64,000 bases of DNA from Orbilia blumenaviensis (taxonomy: Eukaryota > Ascomycota > Orbiliomycetes > Orbiliales > Orbiliaceae), in assembly GCA_036872755.1 (NCBI GenBank), contig JAVHNS010000015.1, positions 124,001-188,000 of the forward strand. The letters run 5' to 3'. The translations under genes were made by a program, and so were the position numbers. Shown piece by piece: positions 1 through 12,726 of the stretch. Position 1 is the stretch's first letter. Each line of letters begins with the position of its first letter. A model generated the notes under the pieces. It worked only from the letters and a program-made list of their open reading frames with translations, was not told the DNA's origin and did no database searches.

Positions 1-3000
1 GTAAATGCCATGGCCAAATGCATACATGCAGAGAACACTTGCGCCCACCGGTTGAAGGCCACTTACTGGCCCAATCCATGCCTCGGGGACCCAGAAACTT
101 TATTAAAAAACTGAGTTATTTTTTCGCTAACATGTGCAGTTGTAGCGTACATAGGCGAGAATCAATGATTTGATCTTGATGGGCAAGTCGTGTGGACTGC
201 ATTTACTGTCGATGCTCATTAGCTAGAAGCTGCCCTTCCTAGGTTGGGGATATCTACTGATTCTGATGCTTGCTGGCCAGCAGGACTCTAGCTTTGGTTG
301 GTGAGGCTTTGGGGTGATAATATCATGGACCCACTTTTGCTCCCACACCTTCTGCATGTATCCCTGCCGACAGAAAGAACACAAGAAAGAAGCTCTATAA
401 TCCCTGCACATCGGGCTCCAGATTCTGGGTAGCGGGGATGGATTGAGTGCAGCCGATGGGGAGCGGAAGCTGCGTCGAGTGCGAAGAAAAAAAACTGTGG
501 GCGAGGTTTTCTGAAACAAGGCCGTTAGTTTTGGTTGGGAGAATGCGCTCACCGTTCCTAGAGAGAAGGACAAAAAAGGTGCGCCACGTTGTAAAACGTT
601 TTTCTCGTCTCTTTTCCCGGCATCATAGGCTAATTTCATAGCAGAAATCAACGTGATATCACGACGAGAGTTCACAGTTATGAGGTTCTACTTAAGTATG
701 CATTGGAGAATGGGGACGTTGGAGAGGGATCTAGCCCCCCACTGAAAAGAAAGGAGAACTGATGGTATTCACCGTCATTGCAAGCGGCTGGAGAAGACGT
801 TTGAACCAGGTTGAAAAGGCAAGGGTTCAAAATTCTTCTATCACAGCTTAGCCCGAACCAAGACCTGTAGGGTCGAGGGAAAGGCAGCGCTGCCCATGCT
901 GTGTGAGTCGTGACCTTGTTTTGGCACAAACCGACCGACAGACGGGCAGATAGCCCTCCCTGGCCCGCCCAAATTCCGCTAGCTAGTTAGGCCCATCTTT
1001 TATTATTGCTGACGGTTCCCAGTTCCCGTGATTTCCAGCTCCCATCCTTCTTCCGCCGTCAGACTTTCGACGTCAGCGACATACAATAGCCGCCTTCGCT
1101 GTCGACTACCTACATAGCCTTCTGTCATCTCCAATCCATCAACGGGTGATATTTCCATATACACAAGGCGGGAACGGATCCAATTGAGTTCTTTGCACCA
1201 CGACCGAAAAGTTTGGTTTTGTACCACGGGGAAACTTGGGACCCAACCTCTGTGTTGTGCTCCCCAAGTTTTGGTTTGTTCGCCCATACAATTAACACAC
1301 CATTTCGCCAGTGAATTCCAATCAGGACGCCGGTAGTAGGCGTCCGCGGTTGTGCGGAGTTCCTCGAAGAAGAGAGAAAGAATCGAAGAAATAAAGAATC
1401 GAAGCAGAATATGTGCTAGACCAACGGCTACGAAAAAATAAAAATAAAGATAATCAAAAATAAAAAAAAGACTAGTTCTTTGTTGGAAACATTTTGGGGG
1501 GCAGCCTTTGTTTACGGGAACGAATCATAAAGAATACAAAAAAGAAGCGACGGATTCTAGGAGGTAAAAAACGTTGGCAGCTTGCTATTCGACAGATACT
1601 GCAGGCTGACATCAGCGTTTTCTCACCAGATTGGTGGCCGAGAACCACGCCAACTCCCTAGGTTTTACGGACTCTGGCCGTCTAACCTATTGCTGCCTCC
1701 ACACCCGCGACTGAACTGAGGAGAAGGATATTATACACGGCTTTGATCTTCAAAGACGGTAGCGAGCATCCCGCTCTCGCACAAAAACCAACCACAGGAC
1801 GACCGCCTGATACAAGGTTTCTGCAGTCAGCTATAGTAAAGCTACAACAACACTGCAGTACCTATAGTGGGGAAAGGGACGACAGTCCGAAACCGGTACG
1901 ATTTGATATTGGGTATCCCACTGGCCGTCGGCGAGTTTGGTTAAGCTACAGGAGTAGAGTTCTGCAGCTTTAACTCGACGTTCTACAATCTAAACTCGAC
2001 AGGACGATAGTCACGTTTTCGCCGTGGGCGTGTCGTGTTGTATTGTCCGCCACAGACCTAGGCGCAAACTGCGACTTACGAACCAGGAACCGCGCACGAA
2101 AGCGGTCTTGATGTCCAGCAGAACTAACCAGTCTTCTTCTTCTTCTCCACTTGCATAAAGTCTGCGTGAGGCATCTTCCCGTGCTTCTCCACGCTTTGTG
2201 CCGTGGGGGCCGACCTGGCTGGCACCATTCAACCACGTTTCCCCCGCCATCTTTGAGGTTCGATTCGACTGAGAGGCATATTTGATATTGGACGATAGTT
2301 CCTCTCGCTATACGCCCCGTCGTTTATCAACCAACTTCGTAACTGTTTGTCTCATTTTAAACTTCTGTCAGAGTTTCTGCCGGGTCGCGACACACCCAGA
2401 TCTAACAGAAAAAATACTTGGGTGCTACCTACGACCTAGACAATGAAATAGAAAGGGAAAAAATAAAAAAATAAAAATACACTACAATACACTACAGGAT
2501 TTGTTCTTTCCGGTTTCTGTCGATTGGCCTATACAGCGGCGGGAGAGACATACATACTCTCACACGCATACTTTAAGGAAAACCTATCAATTCTGCAGGG
2601 ACCTTTTCATTTCCGCCTTGTTTTCTTTTTCAATTCTTCCAGAGGCTCCCAGAATTCGGAAGGGCTTCGTTCAGGCAAAGACATAAGTACAACATCAAGA
2701 CCAGGAACCATTTGGCAAACGGAACCTGGGTATTACAAACCACGATAATTCCAGACATCGGGACTGTGTTGGTCGGGTTTTCAGAATAGAAAAAGCGAAA
2801 GGTGTACAACGTCTGCTACACACCTGGCTTTGTATCAAACAGTCACGATAAAAAAAAGCCCGGCTCTTACAACATATTTCGTTTTTGGCCTTTTGGAAAA
2901 AAAATAAAATAAAAGATAAAAAGGCCCCCTGGAACGGAAATTCTTTATTGAACACGGCAACAATCAATCATTATAGGTCCCAGCTGCTTGTTTCAGTGCG

Positions 3001-3273
3001 GGGCTAGGACACTGTCCACTATCAATCAACGCCTTTCAAGACAGTATCCTCTCAGGTTCGAATTGCAACAATTTCGGTGTCTCGGTCTGTGACACGATAG
3101 CACAAGACGGAGAAGGAAACAAAACCCAAGAGGTACCTCTAACAGGTATAGCGCTATACATAAGAGGCTGCGGGAGGGTCGTCTCCCTCACAACCGCTTT
3201 CTGGTTTCTTTAAAATAGGAAACGGTTGGGCGTGCTAGTCGGTTAGAAAGCAACAATAGCAACAAACTACACC
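1..3273. other. intergenic stretch, no convincing gene
   Basis: Stops are frequent in all frames and no recognisable protein domain appears. The best ATG-initiated frames are on the minus strand: 1287-1003 (94 codons) and 2250-2011 (79 codons, with a GTAAGT near its end). Neither resembles a known family. A-rich runs occur near 1435-1470 and 2458-2480. The last kilobase is probably the promoter and leader of the gene starting at 3274, whose ATG lies in the good context ACCATGG. Confidence 0.5.
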
Positions 3274-4916
3274 ATGGAATCCGTGTCAATGTCAACGTCA
3301 GGCCTGGGTCGTCTATCAGAAAGACGGGGTATCCACAAACTGGCCCATATCGAACCGCCAGTGGTGGCCAATACAGTTTTTCGACCATTCCACAAATCAT
3401 CTTTATCTCAAGTCATGGATGCCGACCCAATCCTTTCTACATCCAATTCTTCTTCGTCGTTGGCATCTTCTATCAGTAAAGCTTCAATATCAGCCCCAAG
3501 GTTACAGAGCTCTTCGTCGTCAGTAGCAACCACCCCACTGGAACCTCTCTTGACAAACTTCGAGGTTTCACCTTCGTTGCCTATGACACCTGAGATCGGC
3601 GAATTTCAGGGGAATTGGCGACAACTGGACGACGAAGTGGTAGCGACATTTAGTGGACTCGGCCTTGACTGTGAAATATTAGAGGACATGAGGCGGAAAA
3701 CAAGATCAAAGAGCTTGTCAGAGCGGGTCTATCCTGGTGTTAAGTCTAGGACCCCTTCTACGTCTACAATTGCTGAGCTCGCGGAAATGGAACTGTGTGC
3801 GCAAGCTCAAGGGATCGATTTAGATGGTATGGTGTCGTTGGGTCCTTCATTAGGTAAATCGCATCCATAAAACATTTCTTAAGGGTTACCCATGCTAAAA
3901 TTGAATTCATTTAAGTACAACCAGAACTATCAGCCAGGTCTTCACCTACGACAATGCAACCCGGTAATGAAGAGCTCTACGACCCCGATACCCTTTCAGA
4001 CCCATCTGCGCCAACCTCACCAGTGCCCGATTATATGGGGAGGACTAGTAGAAGGGCAACCGTGCTTCAGCGTATGTTGCCACCAAAGCTCAGAGCGACA
4101 ATGCGTAGGAGATCATCCAGCGCGCACTCGTCGCACACTGCTCCTCCAATACCCCCACTTTCTACTATGCCGACATTCTATCGTCAGACACCGGAGACGC
4201 CAGATGAAGACTTCGACTCTTATTTCGCTGAGAAGCTCCCTCTCCCAGACAATGATTCTTTCTCCTCAATTGAGGAAATGATTCATACCTGTGCCCCAAC
4301 TCCTCCGCTCCCGCCCTTTGTTATGCCTGACTACTTTACCAAGACCATCCCTCTTCAGTCAACGTTATGTTCTGCAACAACATCGCCCACCTCGAACCTA
4401 CCACCACTAGCTGAAAACTTTCCTGAAATACTCCCACTAAATGTGGGTGATTCGGTCAAGTCCCCATTGCCACAGCCTCCCATCTCACCCCTTGGCTCGC
4501 CTGGCTTGCCGCCGGTGCGGGGCACGGTGCTGAATATGATCAACCCAATGTCTCTGGCTGGCTACCAACACCAACAAGTGGTGCCAGATGTCGTTCAATA
4601 CGACTCTCCTGCCATATTGTCCCCAAAACACCGCCGCCAGGTCTCTGGCGAAGGCCCTGTCACCGCCAACTCACTTGCTGATATGATAGAACAAATGAAT
4701 CGGGAGGATGATGCTTTTAAGGTAACAGAAAAGCATCTTTCCGAGAGCGGTTGGACTACTCCGCAAGAAGTTCAAGCCATTCGAGAACAGCGAGAAGAGA
4801 CCAATGCAGAGTGGCGAAAACGAATTGAAGAATCCAAAAGGATTCTTATCGATATCCGCAAACAAGAGGTGCAGGCAACCATTCGTGCCGAAAATATTCC
4901 AAAGAGTGCTCAGTGA
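3274..4916 (+). CDS. serine-rich hypothetical protein with C-terminal coiled coil
   Basis: I rebuild two exons, 3274-3853 and 3934-4916, joined across an 80-nt intron (donor GTAAAT, acceptor CAG, phase 1), giving 520 aa. An alternative acceptor at 3924 would keep the frame and add three residues. The start is the first ATG and has a good Kozak context (ACCATGG). The N-terminal third is rich in serine (residues about 55-85). The middle is proline-rich and looks disordered. The last 70 residues are charged (RKRIEESKRILIDIRKQEVQ) and could form a coiled coil. I see no catalytic motif, signal peptide or membrane segment and do not recognise the family. Reading frame and splice agreement make a real gene likely; the function is unknown. 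Confidence 0.8.
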
Positions 4917-6328
4917 GCCCCTATTTGCAAAGTGCTGGAATGAAACAGAGTTTTAACACTTTGCAAACACCCAACTTCCTTCCCTGACAGCAGCGTTTAT
5001 TTATGATATCTACGACGTGTTTCCTTCCTTACATAATACCCACAGCGCAGGATGCTTACAGTTCGCCTGTCTATATTCTTAGTTTGACATAGACCAGATT
5101 TTGTCGGATACAAAAGATCTGGTATTGTTCTATTCTTCTCTAACACTTATTTTTGTTGTTGTTTGATATCGCCCACTAAAAGGGCAAAAGGCGTTTTATG
5201 GTTTCTTCTCAGGTGGTACCACTGTCTACAAATCCCACCCCAAAAATTCTTTCCAATGAGTTAACAGGACGGAAAAGTATTCTTAAAAAACAGTAAAGAA
5301 TTGTGGGACCTTTCTTTGTTTTATATTGTTGGGGGTGGCATGGCGTATCTTATCTTTTGGCGGATTTTAATGTCTCTCCTTTACCACGATTTTGCCTTTT
5401 TTTTTTCTTCTCCTTCCTTATTTCCTTGTTGACCATAAAAGAAAATCTTCCAATGTCGGAATCTTGATGATGACCGGTGCCGTCGACACCGAGTTGGGTC
5501 GCAGTATACAGGTTTATGTCGATGTCATCTCTATTCCACTTTGTATAACGAATTTCCTTTACACATATCTTTCTGTTGTACCACTATTTGAACAGCAAGA
5601 CGAAAAAAAAAACATGAAATGTATAATAAAAATTTCTTTTGATTCATACTACTTTCATTACCCCTTTAAAAATTCTGTTTGACAGAATTGACATAACACT
5701 TAACAGCTCGCCTCTTGAGACAGACAAGAGAGGTTGATGTGGGCGTACAAGAACCCCGTGCCGTGTTGCAAATTGTTGGATGTTGGAGTCATGTGGGATA
5801 CAGTTCCCTGAAATAGCGGATATACAATGGGGCTAAAATCAAGACCTCGGTTTTACCTGGTAGATACGAGGTGGAGACATGTCCAAATAGTAATGATTTT
5901 CTTAACCTAGTGCGAGTGTGCCTGGCGATCTATGAGAAGCGAGCTCGGATGCGAGATGGAAGATCGCTATCACTAGCTACTGCATATGCACATGCATCAT
6001 ACAAGGGGATGAATGTGAACAGCGTGTACTAACCCATTGGGATCTTCATCCGATGGGATCTTTGGGGTATACTGGGGTACCGAAACGGCGGGTACACGAA
6101 CGTTTGAAGGGGGTCGAGACTACATCATGAAACATATACCAAATCCGAATCTGCATTTCTCTATGGCTGTCATATGCATCATCTCGATCAGGCTAGGGCT
6201 TTGCATGCAATAATATGCATCACGGCTGCACCCTCCACCATCATAGGACCCCCTTTACTTCTTCCTCATAGAATACCTAAACCTATGGATTAGACCATCC
6301 CATAGATGGAAATTTCAGTAGAGAGGAC
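4917..6328. other. intergenic, convergent 3' regions
   Basis: This lies between the 3' end of the plus-strand gene at 3274 and the 3' end of EFM6 on the minus strand. Only short frames without domains occur, including a 5392-5682 frame that starts without ATG. I see no RNA gene or mobile element. Confidence 0.5.
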
Positions 6329-7260
6329 TTACAAGAAAATGCTCTCCCTTTTGTATCCTTCAAAACCTTCGTCCTGTATCTCTGTCATGATGAAGTGTTT
6401 TCGTACAGATTTGATAAACCTCATGTCGGCCTAGAGGTAGAAATACTCATAAGTTCAACGGTGCTTCAGAGATCTACATGTACTTGGTCATACTTTTCTA
6501 CGTTTCTTGAAACAGAATATAAGCTCTGTATTAGGACCAACAATGTCACATCTAACCCAAAGGCGAATAAGGTCAACAACAGGTACTGCGGCCGTGATAT
6601 TGAGAGGGAAGGCTTACAAAGTCTTCTCGAGCAGGGGAAATGCCGGCTCAAAGTACACGCAGTCAGCTGCAAGCACAATGTCCACCGGGGCCTTCGTTAC
6701 GAACTCAGGTAACGGATCGGCCCTATTTGCCCAGGTATCAGCCCAAAGAAACCAATCGCACTCGCGAAGTATCATCATGTGTGTGTTTCCACCAACCAAT
6801 CGAGTAATCCGCATTCAACCTTGCCCTCAAGCCCGTTGAAAGCCACATTCTTCTGCATTAACTCCATCATGGCTTGCATGTCTGTCATCCAGAACTCGCA
6901 TCCGCCTTTTTCGACATCGCCACCAATCTGGTCAAGCTCTAGCCCAATCGCTAGCCCTGTAACTCCGCCCCCGCTCCCGAGCTCGATGACCCGTTTTCCA
7001 GCTAGGTCATCTGTACCTCGGTACCTACTGATGAAGTACTTTGCCAGTCGGACACCAGCAGGCCATAGCTGCCCTCCACAACCGTTTGTGAGATCCTCAA
7101 TCAGCTGGAGGGGTGTCTTGGTCAATGTGCCATCGAGAGTCGTAGTCGTTACCCGGCCAGGCTCGAGGTTCTCACGGGGTGCAACAAGGTCCCTTGGGAA
7201 CTTGAAGTCAGAGGCGTCGATGCTGGAGAGCGAGGAAGACCTGGATCGAGGCTCAGTCAT
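6329..7260 (-). CDS. EFM6: protein-lysine N-methyltransferase EFM6 (METTL21-like)
   Basis: Seven-beta-strand methyltransferase of the family 16 type. In yeast, Efm6 methylates a lysine of elongation factor eEF1A in the cytosol. The gene needs four exons on the minus strand: 7260-6797, 6722-6618, 6551-6494 and 6430-6329, with introns of 74, 66 and 63 nt, all GT..AG and in frame, giving 242 aa (yeast Efm6 is about the same length). Visible motifs are GGQLWPAG (about 62-69), the SAM-binding ELGSGGG (93-99), a DMQ acidic-loop motif (about 127) and the post-I motif LAADCVYFEP. The last exon supplies ADMRF and ends in EGYKRESIFL. I chose ATG 7260 because the upstream in-frame extension to 7308 begins only with TTG. 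Family assignment is strong; the substrate is inferred from yeast. Confidence 0.9.
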
Positions 7261-8319
7261 CGAGGTTGTTTGAAGCTTTTTCTTGTGGTTTTTTGGGGCA
7301 CAGTCCAAAGTCTCTTTTCTTGGACCATTCCCAATCTGTAGTGATACATTTTGGGATATGCAACAATATCAACACTATTCGATGGTCCTGGCAGTCCTGT
7401 CCAATGCAGCTGTCAGAGCATAGCTATGGTATTATCTAGGGAATGCAAGAATTTGCTCTCGTCAATGAGGGGCCTGAAAGTTCTATCATAGGAAATATTC
7501 CTCAAAGGTTTTCGGAAATTGAGTCGTTCGATACACATGGGATTTGACTTAGAGCCACATAAGAAACATCGTCTTGAGCAATCCCTGCCTGGTTGACGAA
7601 TTATCGGGTATTCTTCGATAATGAGACTATAAGTGAAGTTAAGTTTGGCTCTAATTTCTGGCCAAGCATGGGATTGGATTGCTACCTACTTAAGAAAGGT
7701 CCACCGGCTGTGGCACGTGGGGTTAGTGAAAATACTTTGTAAGACATGGTACCGGCGTCCTCGTTTTCCTGCTTAGGAACAGGGAACAGGAATAGCGATG
7801 TTTTATTTATAGCTTCGTGGCCTAACTAGCCAGGAACACTACTCGGAGAAGGGGAGTATGTTGACAAACTGAGATTGATATATAGATTTCTGCTGGATGT
7901 TTGGAGTCGCTCGATCACTGTGCACATAAGGCGAATGATATGTACGAGACATCCTTACCCCCTCCATTTATTGACAATATATACGTGTATAACAAAGCAT
8001 ATGCACATCACTATAACTGCAGTAGGCTAGTTTTTTTTATTAATCTGAGTAGGTTTGCCTCATCATCTTATAAGTCGACCGTCGTACGTACGACGAAACA
8101 TCAATCTCCGACGTCCCTAAAACAAACAGTGAATATAAATACCCCCTCCCATGTAATTCTTCTCTGCTCTTCTCTTCTCTTCCTTCTTTCATCCCTTAGC
8201 TTTTTAACTTATCATCAATCTTCTCTATCAAGTTGACACGAGGATGTCAACTTCATAGGATAATTTTATTTACCAACTACTCAACCCCACACGGCTCTTT
8301 ACCGATCGAATCAGCCGCG
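7261..8319. promoter_or_regulatory. divergent intergenic region, EFM6 and small gene
   Basis: This 1.06-kb region separates the starts of EFM6 (minus) and the small gene at 8320 (plus), so it should hold both promoters. A run of CT-rich sequence at about 8158-8190 just before the plus-strand start looks like a fungal pyrimidine-rich leader. I see no convincing gene in it. Confidence 0.4.
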
Positions 8320-8934
8320 ATGTCATCTATACTACCCAGTTTCATCAAAAATATTTTCCAGCCTAGGTAAGTTGTGTACTGGTAGGGGACGATGAAAATT
8401 TTGATGCTTATATCTAATCCATTTTAACTCCAAACTTTGGTAAACCTTAGCCTCAATGGAGTATTTCTTCAAATATCATCTTTCACCTACCGATTTCTGT
8501 TTTCGGCGATGAAGACCTGGGTACTTCGGAAAAGGGTTTCACGCCCCATAATAAAGCCAAAGCGGCAAGCCCCAGACCCACCTGGTAAAATCACAGGTTA
8601 TTTCGTGCAAGGGCGAACATCACGATATTTGGTGTTTTTCGAATGTGACAACGAATTATACCACATCTGCCCACGTTCACGATAGATCCTTGCTATTCTC
8701 CAGGATGATGAAGATCATGGGCCACAGAGTGGAATCTATTGGGTTTCGAGGCATTGGATTTGTCCTATTACTTGCTTTGTGGAACCTGACACTGGCATAT
8801 ACCCTTCGCCATTAAACACATATTCGACTTTAATTCAAGGGGTACCCATGAATCTGTTTCGTGGATTCAAACTATCATTTGACGTACTCGGTACTAGAGT
8901 TTCCTACGAGCTCTACCGCCCCAACAGTTGCTAG
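8320..8934 (+). CDS. small three-exon hypothetical protein
   Basis: Three pieces splice into one 158-codon frame: exon 1 8320-8366 ending in a perfect GTAAGT donor, exon 2 8451-8631, and exon 3 8686-8934 ending at TAG. Intron 1 (84 nt) is well formed. Intron 2 is only 54 nt with donor GTGTTT, a TGTGACAAC branch-like site and acceptor ATAG; an alternative acceptor (CCAG at 8703) also keeps the frame. The protein has a basic region (LRKRVSRPIIKPKRQ) and a C-terminal part that reads like a folded domain (SGIYWVSRHWICPITCFVEP). I do not recognise the family. Exon 3 stays open for 82 codons, the main reason to think the gene is real. If intron 2 is retained, translation stops 18 codons later at 8685. 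Confidence 0.45.
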
Positions 8935-9309
8935 GGCCTAGGTTGAGGCTCCTCTAGCACAAGAGACGCAATCAAAGCAAACCAATTACTCCTTAGCACG
9001 TCCTCTGTGCTTTCCTAAGCTCAAAGCCGGGAGCTCGGGAGACCTAAAGCCTTTTTCAGAGCCAAATCCGGCGTATCAAAAAGTTGCAATTCAGGAATCT
9101 TCTTGAGGGACCTACTCTCCCCGCCAAAACAAAACACCTTCTCACTTTCATCTCACTCATCTCACCTCGATCACCTAAACATCACCTTCACCTTCACCTC
9201 ACACCCTTCTCTGATATCATTTCCCCTATTATCTGATCCATTCATCCCAGTCTATCATTATCAAGCAAAACTTACACCGAAGCTACGGTATACTAGCTCG
9301 TGAATCGAC
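8935..9309 (+). promoter_or_regulatory. pyrimidine-rich leader of the 9310 gene
   Basis: From about 9115 to 9240 the plus strand is dominated by TCACCT/CTCAC pyrimidine-rich sequence, then reaches the ATG at 9310. This is typical of fungal core promoters and 5' leaders. No factor-binding site can be named with confidence. Confidence 0.35.
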
Positions 9310-12300
9310 ATGTCAGCCTCTGAAGAAGAAATCGCGAGGATGATCAGGCAGCAGGCCGTAAGTTCCCTAACAATCTTCTATCATTTTCAAATATGGTGCT
9401 AATGGGCAAATTCGTTTCTTTCTTAGGAGGATCTTGGCAATCACCGCCTTACGGCGCTTCCTTTAAGTGACCGACAACCTGGTCGCCGTGGTGCACCTCC
9501 ACGTCCGGCTCGATTGCTTCAAGGGGCTGGAGATGCTCGTTTTCTCCTTGGACCTCGTCCCGGAGGGGCGAATCAAGATACCGGTCCTAGCAGGCAAAGA
9601 GCAGTTCCAGTAGAGGAAAGATGGTTAGGTAGGTCCTTGGTTCTTTCGCTCTTATAGTACTTGGCCTTACCTCATTGCTCTCAATAGCCGTTTTTGACGA
9701 CAGTATTGTTGTGGAGAGAGGCGACGGCCTTGGTGGAGGAGAACTTCACAGGTATGGAAGCATCTTCAATCTTAGCATTTTATACGGATTAAATGGCTGT
9801 ATCGCTAACCTGGACTGCAATTCTAGATCTGGAGAAAACTTTCGACCTCGACGAAGGAGTTTTTCCGAATCCAACTCCCTCAGGGCACGAGCTGACCTCA
9901 CTAATGAAACCAGAAATATGGCTTCAAGAAACCCCGTTGGCCCTTCTAGTTTTCGTGGAAGGTCTGGTGGACCTCACCCTCCTTTTGCCTCCGGCGAACG
10001 CTTTCGAGGGAGATCCATTCCAGCTCGCCAGTTCAGGAGCCCAGCAGCGCCGGCACAAGCTCAAGCTCATCCACCAGGGCGAGGACCATTTCCACAACCA
10101 AGGCCCCCTCGTCCAGACATTCCTGGACATGGAAGGTATATACTCCGAATATTTTCTTGTATTTTTGCCTCTATTGACGGTTTGTTAGGACTGGGAACTG
10201 GGGTGCACCAGGGCTTATGCACGACGAAGGTACCTTTTTCAGTAAGATGACAAGGAATACTGGCCTTCGCTGTCCTCCTATGGTGATGGCTCACCAGGCC
10301 CAAAGAGGCTTAAATAATCTTGCCAGACCAATGGCTTCTGCAAAGGATCCCATTCCACAGGCTACCGGTCCTCATGCGAGACCCAATCAACCCTTGGAGC
10401 AACCTAAGCCACCAGTTAAGCCATCAGAGCAGCCCGTCGAGCAACCGAAGCAACATTTAGAGCAGCCGAAGCAACATTTAGAGCAGCCGAAGCAACCTTT
10501 AGAGCAGCCGAAGCAACCTTTAGAGCAGCCGAAGCAACCTTTAGAGCAGCCAAGACCACAGCTACATACTTCCGGCTTTGTCCCGCCACATCTCCGCCAC
10601 ACTCTTCGAAAGCAGGAACCTACTGAACCAAAAGTCGAAAATAAATCAATTGCAACTACTCAGCCGAAGGTTGAAAGTACGCCAGTTGGGCCAAAAGTCA
10701 ACGAACTGCCTCGAATTCCAGTTACGGTGCCAGTTACTACTCATTCTCCCGTTTCGGCCCAGGCTTCAGCTGGGAAGCGACCACCTTCACAAACCCTTAA
10801 AAAAGAAAATTCGCCAACTGCTGAAGGGGCCACCAAGTTCGTTCCCAGGGCACCAACTATTCCTCTAGGACCGCTTCCAAGTGAACGGTTTCCTTCGCCG
10901 ACTCTTCAAAACTCAAAGGATCTTTTGGCAGCAGTTCCGAAGCTTATTGGAGATACACTGGCTACATTTACTGACCTCAGTGAGTTCCTCACTCTCGCGG
11001 AGTTTGCAAACCCATCCGAATTTGCTGTCCAATTTTGGAATTTTATTGCAAAACCCTTGTGGGGACATCTACTCTGGGACTATGAGGACGTTCAACAGCA
11101 ACTTATCTTCTTAACGTGGTTTTATGCCAAAAGTCTCAAGAGCTGGAAGGATGTTGTGTCAGGTGGACCCCCTACTCGTGAATTTATTGTAAGTTTTAAG
11201 CTACCATCCAAGTGTCTAAGATAGTCCAATTCCTAATTATCAACTGATAGATACAAATCACACAAGAATTCATGGACGAGGAAGACAAAGCCAAACTAGC
11301 TGAGCGAACAGCCGTGGAGAATAAATTCAAAGAGATGATCAGCCCAAAGCTGGGGACTACTCCCGAGCCGCCCCAGAGCTGGTGGAAAATGGAAGAACCG
11401 GATGCCAACACTATCTCTGATTGGGCCTCGGGTGTACAACAGTCTCACCGCAATATTTTGATGGAATCCATCAAGACACGCCTTTCAGAAGAGACTGATC
11501 CCGTCCAGACACAAATACTCTATGCTAGGTTGGGACAGCTTATGCATCAGAGTGGCTGGGGACCTGGTAGTACAGGGTCTGCTCCACGAGCTCAAAAGCC
11601 AGACGAACCTATGAAGTCAAAAGAGAGCACGAAGGCAAATAATGAAAAAGATAGTGACGTTCCTGTGCTTGTCCTCGAAAAGAAAAGCACAGGGAAAGAC
11701 AAAATCTCGTCTGCCAAACCGATTCGGGAAGACAATCTAGATCCTGAAGACTCCCTTTCTTCTCTCAGGCGAACGTTTTCCGACTCTACCCACCTTTCCC
11801 GCCCCCATACCCCTGTCGAACCTCCCCGCGCGCTAATTTCTGCCAAACCCATTTCACCCTTTAAGGGAAAACCAATCCCTCTTATTCCCCTTCACCCCCC
11901 AAAATCCCCAAATCCACCAAATCGACATGGACACGCCGAGCGTGCCGCTGCTTCCGAGGCACCAACCAGCTTCCGTCGTAGCCCACACGCCCCCAGAAAT
12001 CAAACTAACGCCCAGAATGTTCCACCAACGCCTCAAAATATTAGATCCACCTATCGTGATCCTTCCGAGGAACGTCGCGAGCGAGAGAAGCAAGAACGCA
12101 TGGAAGCGATCAACGCGCAATTTGCTGCCTTGAAAGCAGGTAAACCTCGAGGGACTGATGGAAGCCGTGAATCACCCCCGTCACTTCCAAAAATTCCTGA
12201 TTACCTTTTGAATTTTGGTCCAGACGCTGTATATCAAATTGCTTCTAAAGAAATGGTCGATGACATAGAGGAACAAGCTTTAGGAGAAAGGGAAAGCCTC

Positions 12301-12726
12301 GAGAAGGGCCCGCCACAGGGGCAAGAGGATTCTTTATTTGATGCTGAGAACCCCACAGAGGAGTTCGTGGCTGTTGAAGATATCCTCGATACACAAGCTG
12401 GTATTTCGGATGAGGAGGTCCACAAAATCCGTGAGATGAACCGAGATTCGGTTTCTGGATTAGCCATTACTTGTCCATGGAAGATGGGAATGCGATTTGC
12501 AAGCCCTACCGTTCCAGGAGAATCCTTTATCGTTGAGCTTGACTGTACCTCCAAGATGCCTGAGGAATTTCTTAAGCAGCTTCGTGATCAAGTCAATCCT
12601 GAGGACTGGGAGCCGGTTTCTTCCCACCCTGGATTCCAAGATATTGTTGCGCAAGCTACGAAGCAGTTCGTTATTAAGATGGCTAACAAATGGGGTGCAC
12701 AGTTTATTCATGGTATCGCGGACTAA
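9310..12726 (+). CDS. large disordered R/G/P/Q-rich hypothetical protein
   Basis: Six exons fit together: 9310-9357, 9427-9628, 9688-9751, 9827-10135, 10189-11188 and 11251-12726, giving 1032 aa. Introns are 52-75 nt with good donors (GTAAGT, GTATGG, GTAAGT) and branch sites (CTAAC before exon 4). The N-terminal part (to about residue 210) is rich in Arg, Gly and Pro with RGG-like pieces such as FRGRSGG. Residues about 292-330 are a heptapeptide repeat (LEQPKQP). A more ordered, aromatic segment follows at about 455-540 (LWGHLLWDYEDVQQQLIFLT), then a charged, Pro-rich tail. There is no signal peptide or enzyme motif. R/G-rich disorder would suit an RNA-associated protein, but that is only inference; the family is not recognised. 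Confidence 0.8.
10439..10561 (+). repeat. 21-bp coding minisatellite (LEQPKQP)
   Basis: Five nearly identical 21-bp units (GAGCAGCCGAAGCAACCTTT plus A) start at 10439, 10460, 10481, 10502 and 10523, followed by a partial diverged unit. Each encodes EQPKQPL or EQPKQHL within the 1032-aa protein. Units 3-5 are identical, indicating recent slippage. Confidence 0.9.

Noticed and set aside
223..675. 150-codon minus-strand frame
   Set aside because: Starts with GTG, looks like low-information translation, no ATG context or domain.
1003..1287. 94-codon ATG frame on the minus strand
   Set aside because: Reads fairly protein-like but has no domain, no splice partner and no relatives I recognise; kept only as a note.
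2011..2250. 79-codon minus-strand ATG frame with an internal GTAAGT
   Set aside because: A second exon could not be placed convincingly, and the frame has no recognisable domain.
2240..2280. GGTTCGATTC resembling a tRNA B box
   Set aside because: No A box at the right spacing and no cloverleaf could be drawn.
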